Positions 47,901 to 56,589 of a DNA stretch of 64,000 bases are shown here, in pieces; position 1 is the stretch's first letter; each line of letters starts with the position of its first letter. The stretch is from Sclerodactyla briareus (taxonomy: Eukaryota > Echinodermata > Holothuroidea > Dendrochirotida > Sclerodactylidae): contig JAODTK010005613.1 of assembly GCA_026419785.1 (NCBI GenBank), positions 103,012 to 167,011 on the forward strand, given 5' to 3'. Made by a program: the position numbers and the translations under genes. The notes beneath the pieces are model-generated. The model did not search any database and had not been told where the DNA came from. It worked only from the letters and a program-made list of their open reading frames with translations.

Positions 47901-50627
47901 AAAATTTGTGAAAATTTCGATATTTCGGCCATTTTGGCTTGTAAACACGATAACTACTCGATCCCCACCCGGATGGATGAAGCTCATAACTTTGGTATTG
48001 TGTTCCCCATGAAATGAGTGTCATGACCCTTTTTGTTTTGGGGGTCCGTCAGAGGTCACCAGAGGTCAAGTCCTGAAACCTTGTAAACACGATAAGTCCA
48101 TATGGTTGGTCTGATCATTGAAATTAGTGTATAGCTTTTTATTGGGAATCAGGAACCCTATTGTTTTTTTTTTGGTTCAGGTCGGGGTGAATTTTGGTCC
48201 GAAATAAAAATTTGTGGAAATTCCATATTTTGGCCATTTTTGCTTGTAAACAAAACGATAACCCTCCGATCCCACCTGGATGGATAGCGCATCTTGGTAA
48301 TGTGTGTTCCCCCATGATTATTACATGAACCCTCTTGTTTTGGGGTCAGGTCATCGGACATCTGAGGTCACCAAGAGTCAAAGTCTGAAAACCTTTAAAC
48401 CACGTAGTCCAGAATAGTTTGTCCGCTCAAGTTGAAATCAGGTGTATAGCTTCTTATGGGGAGTGCAAGTACCCTAATGTTTCTGGTCAGTCTGAGGATG
48501 AATTTGGCCGAAAAGAGAAACTTGTGAAAAGTTTTATATTTTGGCCAATTTTGACTTGTAAACACGATAACTCGACCCCACCCGGATGGATTAAGCTCAT
48601 ACTTGTATTGTGGTATGTGTGTTCCCCATGATGAGTACATGCAACCCTATTGTTTGGGGTCAGGTCAGAGGTCATCTAAGGTCACCAAGGTCAAAGTCCT
48701 GACCACCTGAAACACGATAAGTTCATATTGTTTGGTCTGATCAGTTGAAAATCAGGTAAAGCTTTCTGAATATACAGGACGCTATTTGTTTTTTTTGGTT
48801 CAGGTCAGGAGTGAATTTTGGTCGAAAATGGAAAATTTTGCCATTTTGGCTTGTAAACGCACGATAACTTTGACCCACCTGGATGGTTAGGCTTATACTT
48901 GGTATGTTTGTTCCCCAGGATGATTATTGAACCCAATTGTTTTGGGGTCATGTCACATAAGTTCTAGAACGGTTGTCTGATCAGGTTGAAATTAGGTGTG
49001 TATTGTTCTTATGGGGAGTACTAAACCCTATTGTTCCATTGGAAGGGCGGGTGAATGAGGCTCATACTTAGTTTGTTTATGTTCCCCAAATGAGTGCATG
49101 AACCTAGTGTTTTTGGGGTCAGGTCCGGAGGCATCTAATGGTCGCCATAGGTCCAAGTCTGAAAACTTGAAATTTTAGTGTGTAGCTTTCTCACCAAGGG
49201 TACAGGAACCCTATTAGTTGGTTTGGAAAGATAGGAATTTGTCAGACGTTATGTTTGCCTATAATGAGCTGGTACTATCTCCCATTTGTCCGTGTTTCTG
49301 GTTATGGGTTTACAGAAACAGTCCAGGAATCACTTAAGTTTTGGCTTTCTGGTTAAAAAACTTGATGGGTAGTTCCATCTTTAGTCCCCCCCCCCAAATG
49401 TTACATGACTCAAGTCACTGGGGGTTATTCAGTGAGTATAACTTCTTCATTCATGCAATTTTCAAGTTTGTTTGGATTCTCATGCAATGCATTCATTTTG
49501 TGTCCACCATTGGTCCTGAAGTATTTGAATGAGAATGTGTGTCAATGGAAGTTTACTGTTTGTCTAATTTGCATAATTCCAGGCATTTCAGTCATATTGT
49601 TCCCCAACTTACACTCCTCTGGTAGGCTTGGTCAATAAGCAGGGAGCGATCTTCATGAATTGGTCACTACCTCACTGATTGGGAGTACGGCTTTTTCTGT
49701 TTTCGCTCTTACATTACAAAATCTGAAGAACACTGATCGCGCAACCAGGCGAGACATTGGGTGCTCATAAAAGTGAAGACCCTCCGCTGAATTAGCTGCT
49801 ATTTTTATGTGTTAAAGTAATTCTGTCTTTGCTCTAAAAGATGCTCTCCTCAATTTCCCCATTCTAATTGCCACCTGATGAGGTTTGTAAATCCCTTGAG
49901 AACATAGAATTGTCTTTCCCCTTAATTGTCCTTTCCTTTTCCGTCGGAGTTTTTTTAAGTGACCCAGTAATGTACAGTATATTTGTTTTTATAAAATCGC
50001 TATGGCGGTACTAAAAGACAAAACATTAGCCTCCTATAGCCTAATCTTGATTCCACATACGTTGTTAAATTTGAATTCAATATTCCCTATTAAATTTATG
50101 GAGGCCCCCATATAATTGGGGAGTCACACCCCCATGTCCCCCACCCAATTGCGTCCCCTGCCCATTGTTTCCTCTTGCTGTTTCAATTAACAAATCTCAT
50201 TTCGCTGAATTACTGTATACAGTACTGGACCACCCCTTAATTTTGTGGAGTGAATGAAGCTGGTTAAACTGCCAGGTGTTACTAATTAGTACTATTATTA
50301 ATTAGTATTGTGCAAATCCTTTTGCCTTTCAGACAATAAAAGTTTGCTTCATCTACCCCCAATGGAGAGAGTCCGCCCTAAACGAGGGAGGCAGGTAAAC
50401 TTTCTACTGAACAAGATGAAGCTACTTCTCGAGAGCAAAAGATGAGATGACCAGAATTCATGCGATTGTGGCAAGTCCAGCAAGGAGTAGAGAGTGAGAC
50501 CCTGCAGTTCCCGTCAGGCTCGAACACACTTAGGAGCAGCGTCTAGAAGGCATGCAGGCGAAAAGAAACAGTCTGCCATTGACAAGAGAAAAAAAGGGAC
50601 CAGAAGACGAACCTCAAGAGATTATGA
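29898..50627 (+). CDS. UBE2S: UBE2S gene (ubiquitin-conjugating enzyme E2 S), four exons
   Basis: UBE2S is the E2 that elongates Lys11-linked ubiquitin chains on substrates of the anaphase-promoting complex, so it acts in mitotic exit in nucleus and cytoplasm. The exons read VAKEVGNLAKKPLE / KVFPN / QATVEGP (exon 2), GTPYAGGYFKIRL / LGKDFPRVPPK / GEICVNTL / RDWKADMGLKQLLL (exon 3), and ESALNE, KLLLEQDE, HAGEKKQSAIDKRKK, LKRL-stop (exon 4). The catalytic Cys is kept, and the C-terminal LKRL corresponds to the LRRL tail that docks on the APC/C in vertebrates. Intron positions after EGP and after LLL match my recollection of the human gene. Each exon needs several one-base frame shifts to be read through. 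Since splice sites and residues are intact, I infer base-calling error, but a recent unitary pseudogene cannot be excluded. Introns are about 7.0, 3.9 and 9.2 kb. Confidence 0.9.
30460..31080. other. UBE2S intron 1, no further feature
   Basis: A 119-codon minus-strand frame (30,445-30,804) lies here antisense to the gene. It has no recognised domain and its start and end lack splice context, so I do not call it a gene. Confidence 0.35.
31088..31712. repeat. two-copy tandem duplication (~320 bp) in intron 1
   Basis: Copies at about 31,088-31,404 and 31,407-31,712 share ATCGCATGCTGAA, AGCAATGGGCCACCGTGCG, GGCAACGTGCGAAA, GCAATCAATC and AGTTGG/CCAACTTTACC segments. Minus-strand frames in both (for example YYWEGGTA, YQVVDGIDCKPD) are partly parallel, so a duplicated exon is possible, but no family is recognised. 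Confidence 0.8.
32500..33060. repeat. tandem ~245-bp repeat in intron 1, two and a fraction copies
   Basis: Units start near 32,500, 32,755 and 33,000 (partial). Shared segments include GGATACACG, TGTACAATATGACAG, TGAGTGGAAATCT or TGAGTGAAAATCT, and TTTGGGAG.TCTAG.TTGGG. Confidence 0.75.
33061..36140. other. UBE2S intron 1, no gene; GACTCG-rich minisatellite at 34,860-34,985
   Basis: The 34,860-34,985 segment is an irregular array of GGACTCG and GACTCGACTC words; a related stretch lies at 34,073-34,200. Minus frames at 34,854-35,277 overlap in different frames and look faintly protein-like (MYRLQPAFEKADYTIG), but cannot be assigned. Confidence 0.45.
36150..36945. repeat. tandem units of the GAGGGCCCAT family, UBE2S intron 1
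   Basis: Recurrent segments CCTTCAGGGT or CTTCAGGTC, GAGGGCCCAT, TTGGTACTC..AATGCATCTCCT and GTTGCACCATGCTGATGTT mark two to three units. The same family forms the 44.1-45.5 kb block in intron 3. Confidence 0.75.
36958..37069 (+). CDS. UBE2S: UBE2S exon 2
   Basis: The acceptor CTCTCACCAACAG ends at 36,957 and the donor GGCCAG|GTACAT starts at 37,070. The reading VAKEVGNLAKKPLE, then KVFPN, then QATVEGP covers the first helix and first strands of the E2 fold. Three frames are needed; 112 bp are present where about 117 are expected, so net loss of bases is implied. Confidence 0.88.
37130..37335 (-). mobile_element. SINE-like 3' end
   Basis: On the minus strand CTTGGAAAGGCGCTTTTCAT is followed by AAATTTAAGTATTTATTTC, resembling the GGCGC...AAAT tail of the SINE at 9.7 kb. 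The tRNA-like head was not found, so this is probably truncated. Confidence 0.4.
37336..38025. other. UBE2S intron 2, no further feature
   Basis: Unique-looking sequence between the SINE tail and the LINE. Confidence 0.4.
38030..40860 (+). mobile_element. CR1/jockey-type LINE in UBE2S intron 2, sense orientation
   Basis: The endonuclease begins with NKFNEFSDFIPVTQ (about 38,175) and RHGGGV-like residues (about 38,325), followed by IILGDFNYRDISWS (about 38,565-38,606) and MHIILDLVFEA (about 38,690-38,722). The reverse transcriptase shows EKLQKLNSGKAP (about 39,427), a DW(R)RANV-like stretch (about 39,570), GVPQGSVLGPLLL (about 40,012-40,050), KKFADNTTLNRMS (about 40,098-40,130; FADN where FADD is usual) and LVRPHLEYSVQC (about 40,455-40,490). 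The 3' end has CCTTCCGGGACCCT and an AAACTAAACAAAC tail near 40,850. No ORF1 was seen. The frame changes repeatedly, as in UBE2S. The 5' end is approximate and no target-site duplication was identified. Confidence 0.92.
40981..41167 (+). CDS. UBE2S: UBE2S exon 3 with catalytic cysteine
   Basis: GTPYAGGYFKIRL, LGKDFPRVPPK, FLTKVF, PNVAA, GEICVNTL and RDWKADMGLKQLLL follow in family order over three frames. The active-site Cys codon is TGT at 41,109-41,111. The donor CTC|GTGAGG is at 41,168. A pyrimidine-rich stretch precedes the exon, but the expected AG reads TG (CATCTGGGGACG), probably another base error. The LINE ends about 120 bp upstream. Confidence 0.94.
41523..43322. repeat. 907-bp tandem segmental duplication in UBE2S intron 3
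   Basis: Copy 1 is about 41,523-42,429 and copy 2 about 42,430-43,322. Shared landmarks are ATTATATATTAAATGT, AGCCAAATGGCCCTC, CAGCACTCAGAAT, ATATATGCGCAGGCCAG, ATTCTAACCAATCAGTG, TTGATTGTGCAATCGACC, and TTCATGACTAAAATGTGGA near the end. Differences are mostly one- and two-base indels. Confidence 0.92.
43323..43840. other. UBE2S intron 3, no further feature
   Basis: Unique sequence. The 60-codon frames are unsupported. Confidence 0.4.
43845..46120. repeat. composite repeat block with GAGGGCCCAT tandem units
   Basis: The left edge has GGTTGAGCTATGGG, then a TCTA/CTGT microsatellite (about 43,888-43,948), then a CTTGTGAAGGTCAAG segment. About four to five units of the GAGGGCCCAT family follow (44.1-45.5 kb), then the CTTGTGAAGGTCA segment again (about 45,543 and 45,831). 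The right edge reads GTTGAGCTACAGCCCC...GGTGCTCTAG followed by a T-run. The paired outer segments suggest one mobile unit carrying a tandem array. Confidence 0.6.
46121..47680. other. UBE2S intron 3, no gene recognised
   Basis: A T-run lies at about 46,315. Weakly repeated segments around 47,220-47,520 share CAAAACTTTT and GGTCAAT words. Otherwise featureless. Confidence 0.4.
47690..49215. repeat. ~311-bp dimeric tandem array, reverse orientation of the AAAACAATAGGG family
   Basis: AACCCTATTGTTTTTTTTGG-type starts recur near 47,847, 48,156, 48,469 and 48,780. Each unit has two half-units: one with GGTTCAGGTCGGGAGTG...TTGTAAACACGATAAC, and one with GGGGTCAGGTCAGAGGTCAT...CAAAGTC. Units to the right are truncated. 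The reverse complement matches the copies at 3.4, 4.1 and 15 kb. Confidence 0.88.
49216..49640. repeat. diverged single copy related to the 52.4 kb array
   Basis: It shares ATAATGAGCTG, CTGGCTTTCTGGTTA and the AACCCTATT lead-in with the 425-bp units at 52.4-53.7 kb. Confidence 0.5.
49641..50332. other. end of UBE2S intron 3, no feature besides the acceptor
   Basis: The sequence ends with a good acceptor: TTTTGCCTTTCAG, AG at 50,331-50,332. Confidence 0.6.
50333..50627 (+). CDS. UBE2S: UBE2S exon 4 and stop
   Basis: The exon opens ACAATAAA (TIK), continuing phase 0 from exon 3, then reads an IYPN step, ESALNE, GKLLLEQDE and a MTEIHA-like step (GACCAGAATTCATGCG). A poorly conserved Ser/Pro linker follows, then HAGEKKQSAIDKRKK and finally NLKRL with TGA at 50,625-50,627. 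The Lys-rich tail and terminal L-K/R-R-L are UBE2S hallmarks needed for APC/C use in vertebrates. I count roughly eight one-base indels relative to a clean frame. Confidence 0.93.
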
Positions 50628-50822
50628 TAACTGCTAGAATGTAGGTAATTGAGAATTATGCAGGGTTTTGTGACTTTCAAACAGCAAAAGAATGTGAACT
50701 ACCTCCTATGATCCCATTCTGAAGCAGTCTGTGATCACAGCACTGAAGTAATGTCGGATCGTGGATCACACAGACCAAAATTGGAATAATAATTTCACAC
50801 ATCTGGACAGAACTTTTCTAAT

Positions 50823-50828
50823 AATAAA
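50823..50828 (+). terminator. poly(A) signal AATAAA for UBE2S
   Basis: First canonical AATAAA after the stop, about 196 bp downstream. Confidence 0.55.
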
Positions 50829-50829
50829 A

Positions 50830-52230
50830 GAATAGTAATACAAGGATTGATTTTACACAGTAGAAGTCAGCAATAGTAGCACCCATAAACAATGGGCAAC
50901 AACCACTAAAGAGGAGGGGGGTGGGGGCGGGCGTTGGAGCGGCAGTTGGTTCTGAACTCTCAACTTTATGAAGCTTGGATCCGTACATGATGTTCTTCAC
51001 ACACCAATAGTCTCGCTTCCACTGGTTTGGACCCCTTCAACTCCCATAGTGTGGTTGTACTGTTGGCCCTTTGTCTCATAGTGCCTTGCCCTCTGAGGGG
51101 CGCCATGTTACTATGTGCCTGTTGCAGTGTCAATCACCTATATTTTTCTGCATGACCACTTCCACCAAACAAACTGTGTACACAAACGTGTATAGTTGAA
51201 GGCATTTGATTGCTTTACAGCACAAATTGTCAAAATGACCAATGTGTAACTGAAGAATCAAAACTGTGAATCCCTCAAACAGAATATGGAAAATGTCACA
51301 TTTTTAGCAAATATGAGTAATGATCTTATGCTCACATTACGAAGAAAAGTTATAAGTCTATACCCTAAATGTTTGTACGGGATTTTGGGGCGCAGGATTT
51401 TTTCGCGCCACATATGAATGGAAAGTGACTCAATTTTTTCGAGAGGAATCCACGTAAAGTCAATTGCTGCATGATCCTCCCTACTGATCAGAATAGTGGA
51501 ATCTGAGCTTCGCCTGCGGGGGCTACAGAGAGAATAATGGAAATAGTCAATAGTGCACACAAAGTTTTTGTATATCGCAATCATATGCTCGAAAATAACA
51601 CCTAGGTGTATATAATTGTCTAATTATTAATACCTGTGAATTCAATTTTAAGATGAAACCACATAGCCTGTGTTTCAGATCGCTACTGAAAACCAAAAAT
51701 TATTATAAATATGGGACGAAGCTGCGAATTAGGTAGGCTATAAAAAAATTACTGTTATATGAGAGCGTCAAGCCCCCCCCACGCCAATTTAGCGGTTGGC
51801 CCAGGCAGCAAATTTTCATTGAATGAGGAATGAGTACACAGTGCGAAAAACCTCGCCATATCATAAGTACATATTCTAAATTGTGTACAGATGCTCTGTT
51901 AGCATTTGTTAGCCTCGCATAAAGGGGCTGCAGCCAACCCTCATCCTTCTCCCCCCGTTGAATTGAGATGTGAATAAGTTATTGATGAACAGAATATTCA
52001 TGTAATGAACTGGAACAGGTCTGTGAGTTTGGATATTGCACTACTGTGGTCCTAGAGTTTGTGGAAGCACCCCACCGTGGACCTTCAATGTGAGCATCGG
52101 GAAAAACTGAGCCTTTTGATGATGAAATGTTCGCTGGATTGACATTGTTGATTGATGGGGAGTGGGCAACAGGTGCTCCTCCCTTTATTGGCCGTTCATT
52201 AAAATGAAGTTGTGAGTATTGTTACTAGAT
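50830..52230. other. no gene recognised
   Basis: Unique-looking DNA downstream of UBE2S. A minus-strand 108-codon frame at 51,258-51,584 has no recognised motif. Confidence 0.4.
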
Positions 52231-52257
52231 TGTTTTTTTTTTTTTTTTTTTTTTTTA
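52231..52257. repeat. poly-T tract
   Basis: A T homopolymer of about 26 bases; it could be the tail of an inserted element on the minus strand. Confidence 0.9.
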
Positions 52258-52414
52258 CTGCTGAGAAACTGGATCCCACATAGCTCCCTTTGATCGCGAT
52301 TCTCTTGATAGTTGATGGAGCTTATACTCCGTACCTCATTCCATCCTTGCTGATCAAGTTGAAAGTCAGTGTGTAGCTTGGTTATGGGGAGTACAAGAAA
52401 CCATATTGTTCGGT

Positions 52415-53711
52415 CAAGTTTGTATCATTACCATAATGAGCTGTGTCTTCAATAAACAAAGGATGATAAGAAAGACTCTAGGGATCATCACTTCATCATG
52501 GTCTTCTGGCTTTCTAGTTAGACGCAATATGGTTTGGCAAGAGGAAACACCCCCTTTATTCCTGAGGATGGTGCGTCAATCCAGCCTCTGTATTGTAAAT
52601 TTCTGCGATAGTCTCTCTTACATTGTTCAACTCTCCATTTCACTGTTAAATATCTGCATCCTTTGAGACAATTGACTGGTAATTAACCCAGGGAGAGGAA
52701 ACACTAAGCCTGCAGGTTTTTCATCTGGTGGGTGGCTTGGGGAGACTCCTCCCAGTAGTCGCCCACTCCCACTAATAACTACGTTACTCACACTCAGAGA
52801 GAAGGTACCAATGGATTATGGAAGGCGGTCACCCAGTACGAGAGAGGCACTTTACCACGAGACATTTTACCATAATGAGCTGTGTCTTCAATAACAAAGG
52901 TGATAAGAAAGGACTTATGGATCATCAATTCATCATGTCTTCTGGCTTTCTAGTTAGACGCAAATATTGTTTGGAAGAGGAACACCCCCTTTATTCCTGA
53001 GGATGGTGGTCAATCCATGACCTGTATCTGTAAATTTCTGGATATGTCTTTTACATTTGTCAACTTCCATTTCACTGTTAAATATCTTGCATCCTTTGAA
53101 GACAATTGACTTGTAATTACCCCAGTGAGGTAAACACTAAGCCTGCAGGTTTTTCATCTGTTGGGTGGCTTGGTGGGGAGACTCCTCCCAGTATCGACCA
53201 CTCTAACTTACCCGGTACTCAACAATTCAGAGAGAATGTACAAATGATAGGAAGGCGTCACCAGTACGAGAGAGAGGCACTTTACCACAGATCATTTTAC
53301 CATAATGGAGCGTGGTCTTCAATAACAAAGGTGATAAGAAATGACTCTTAGGGATCATCAATTCATCATGTCTTCTGGCTTTCTAGTTAGACGCAAATAT
53401 TGTTTGGAAAGAGGCTCCCCCCCTTTGTTCCTGGAGGATGTGGTCAATCCATGCCTCCTGTATGTAATTCTGGATATGTCTCTCTTACATTTGTCAACTT
53501 CCATTTCACTGTTAAATATCTTGCATCCTTTGAGAAAATGACTTGTAATTACCAGGTAGAGGAACCACTAAGCTGCAGGTTTTTCATCTTGTTGGGTGGC
53601 TTGGTGGGAGGACTCCTCCCAGTATCGCACACTCTAACTACTGTACTCAAACTGTCAGAGAGAAGTACCAAGATTATGAAGGCGGTCACCCAGTACGAGA
53701 GAGGCACTGAA
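52415..53711. repeat. tandem ~425-bp repeat, three copies
   Basis: Units start near 52,425, 52,867 and 53,293. Shared segments: ACCATAATGAGC, GTCTTCAATAA, GGGATCATCA, TTCTGGCTTTCTAGTTAGAC, AACTTCCATTTCACTG, CACTAAGCCTGCAGG, and CACCCAGTACGAGAGAGGC with variants. A half-unit of the 311-bp family (TTGAAAGTCAGTGTGTAGC) sits just upstream at about 52,360. Frames are accidental and parallel between copies. Confidence 0.92.
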
Positions 53712-54195
53712 GTTTAACTGGCTGTGAAACTGTGGTAAACCTCTGGGTCTGAGCCCGACTACATCTTTTTACCACAAGACTATGAGGCCTCACTGGAAAA
53801 AATATGAAACCGTGACAGAAAAGGGCCACTGGCGAGCACTGTAGAGTTTCAACATTGACGGTATGGTGTTCATTTCGGAATCTATTCCCTGCTAAGTTCA
53901 GTAGGGTTGGGTATACCCGTATGCAAGATTCAATGTTGTACAGTTGTATGGTCTCCTGACACTGCTGTTTTGGAGGTATCAGTTCATGATATGTTGCCAC
54001 TCTCTAACTGTCTTAAAAAAGGCAACACTACTGAGTCTTCTTAACACTTTGTAATGCCTCATAAGGGTCGAGTGTTTCCTGTGGCAAATAGGTGATTAAA
54101 AAAACAAAAAATGTTTTCCAAAAAGAATAACATATATAAGCCTCTATGCGTTCTTCACTCTTGCAGGAGGAGTAGAGTAACTCAGGAGTAACTGA
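53712..54195. other. no feature recognised
   Basis: Unique spacer between the 425-bp array and the minisatellite. Confidence 0.4.
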
Positions 54196-54214
54196 GTTCG
54201 TGACGGGGCAAAGA

Positions 54215-54530
54215 CCTCCGGCCAAACTTACCCGGACGTCTACCCTATGGATGTACCTCCGGATAAAGTCCCAACGGACAATTAGCCTCACCCGGACAAA
54301 TCCAACCGGACAGTAACCACCCGGACCATCACCCCCGAAAGACAAACCCCCCAGGACAACAACTCCTCCCAGACAATTACCCCCCGGTAAAATCCACCCC
54401 ACGAAGGGACATACACCCCAGGACAACAACCTTCCCAGACAATTACCCCCCGGACCAATCACCCCGAAAGACACATACCACCGCAGGACAAATACCCCAA
54501 ACCCGACATTTACCCGGGACCTAATACCCA
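54215..54530. repeat. CCCCGGACAA-type minisatellite
   Basis: Irregular 15-18 bp words such as ACCCGGACAAAT, CCCCCGGACCA and CAGGACAACAAC. A higher-order piece (GGACAACAAC then CCCAGACAATTACCCC) is repeated at about 54,352 and 54,421. The 167-codon minus-strand frame through it is Gly-rich and accidental. Confidence 0.85.
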
Positions 54531-54544
54531 CACTAGCACAATGG

Positions 54545-55760
54545 GGGGAGGGGTCTAGATCCTTGGTAAGCGGTTGGTTGTGCCTGGGAACTACTCATAA
54601 CCGACCAATCGTCGGATCGGTGGGTATAGGAATAAGGTCAAATGTTGACACTATCTAAGTGTGTAGCGCAACTAACGGTTGCGCGGAAGGAAAGAACCTT
54701 TTCGAGGACGACTAGTTCTTTATTGTCGGGAATGACAACACCCATGCGTTATGGTATTGTTTGCATAGAAGTCCTATATATTCTAATTATTTCCAACTTA
54801 TCTGTGGTCGAAAAGCGAGCAGCATCGACCCCGCTATTTTCAGGAACAGTCAATGGTTTTTAGAGTCCCAACCCAGTTACGGGAGGAGAGTATGGACAAT
54901 CTGCCCCAACCGCCACAACTTTCACAAGCAGTGGGCGACTGGTCTATATCATTTTTCTACAACTGGGGGGAGGGGGGAGAGGGGGACAGTCCACCACATT
55001 TCGATGGGTGGGGAACACTAATAAATGTTCCCCCCACGTTTTGGTATGAGGGAATGGTTAGCAGTCGGGAAATTGCTCTGGGTTTGTGATGGCGCCATTT
55101 AGGGTGGGAATCGACGATTTTAGACCCTAGTAAGTGATGGCCCATTATGGTCCTAAAAGCCAAATTTTTCATCGAAATGCCCGAGTTCAGTGCAAAATTT
55201 TCGCGCGTCCCGCATTTTGCTTGGTGTCCAATTAGGTTCGACTATACGATTTTTTTAGACGAAAATGCTCTTCTGATCCAATGGGCTTATTCCCTTCGTA
55301 AAATTCTGAATCAATTCCTCATTAATTTTGGTATTTAGAATCGGCATAGGCCATCGCAGAACTATTTACAATGCCTTGGGGGGGGAATAAAGTTTGCAAC
55401 ATTTACAGTAGCTAAAATTGCATTAGAACTCCCGAATTTACCGGCCCATGACTTACACGCTAAGTTGACTTCCTTCAATGAAATGCTGAGCCCAGGAGAA
55501 GTTCAATTCCAATTCACTGTACCATGACAGCTTAGAATTTCGTATTGGTATAGCCCTGATTTTCGACACGTTCGCGCAGCGGTTGTGTTTTTCTACGATT
55601 CGCACTCCAAGTAGGGCATTTGTTTTGTCATCGTTTCCTGCAAGAATATATGTATCTTCAAAACGTTAAAAAAACTTATTTCAATAATGTTCAAAACAAA
55701 ATAGCTTTAGATTGATGGCACCTTATCCTTCGAACGGTTTTTACCTTTAGGTTAAGCCTA
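54545..55760. other. no gene recognised
   Basis: Overlapping frames at 54,642-55,089 differ in frame and lack motifs. A G-run lies at about 55,379. Confidence 0.4.
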
Positions 55761-55767
55761 AGCCATG

Positions 55768-55890
55768 GATGTAGTCGAGACCGGATAGACGAGACCAGTC
55801 ACATCTTGAGTCTATGAACTGTAGGGAGGCGGTCTGACCGAGACCAGCTACTCGAGATACTTCAAGACCGAGACGGGTCTCGACTACAGC
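55768..55890. repeat. short inverted-repeat element rich in CGAGACC
   Basis: GTAGTCGAGACC at about 55,770 is matched by its reverse complement GGTCTCGACTAC at about 55,878. Inside are several GAGACC and GACCGAGAC words. The size and ends suggest a small nonautonomous element; related GACTCG words occur at 34.1 and 34.9 kb. Confidence 0.55.
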
Positions 55891-56589
55891 ATTGCCACTC
55901 CATCTGAAACGCTTTTTACTCCACTCCAAACTTGGTTAATAATACAAATCAATTAGGCCGTCATTCCAGCCGTCGGGGCAACTGACAGAGACTTACAGAT
56001 GTTGTGTCTACATTCATAGTTATTGCGTGACGATGTAAACTGCTCAAAAGTGTGGCAATCAAAGTCGAATCCTGAAATATAGTTTCCTTTATATTCCAGA
56101 CATTTAGTACCGTCCGTTTCTTTGCGCTGAAACCATTCCTCAGGCGCGGTTCAACCAAGGGAGTAGGGAATCGAGTGATGAGAACACTTCCACAGTGATA
56201 AATGTGGGCGGATGTACTCCAAAATTGGTGGAGACGCAGCTCCGTATCGTTTCTCTATAGTACTCATTTCATCGCGTTGCAATACCTGGTTACCGTCTAT
56301 TCCAGTGTGCAATAGGATGTAGTATATTTTTCACCGTTCTATGTGTTTTATTGATCATTTCATCGTCTGGTTTGTGCAAAATGCGGACTGTTTGGCCATG
56401 CAACCTACCTTCATCGGCCTCTAAGGTATTAGAAGTCTGAGCTACGCCATTAAGCCTAGGCCTGGCCACTGTGCCGAAGAATGATTGAACATGGAATGCC
56501 TGGTGGATGCAGAACAGGACGACGAGGAAGGAGCAGGGGAGTGAGGAAGAGATCAATGCCCGTTAAGTTTTAAAAACATACTACGTCGA

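Noticed and set aside
54028-54531. 167-codon minus-strand frame, the longest in the window
   Set aside because: Most of it runs through the CCCCGGACAA minisatellite; it is Gly-rich and repetitive with no start or splice support.
56290-56556. Minus-strand frame resembling a signal-peptide start (ISSSLPCSFLVVLFC)
   Set aside because: It has no ATG; the hydrophobic start is the pyrimidine run before a possible acceptor (AG at about 56,500), and a GTAGGT donor near 56,407 leaves only a 91-bp segment without recognised similarity. It also borders LINE 3.
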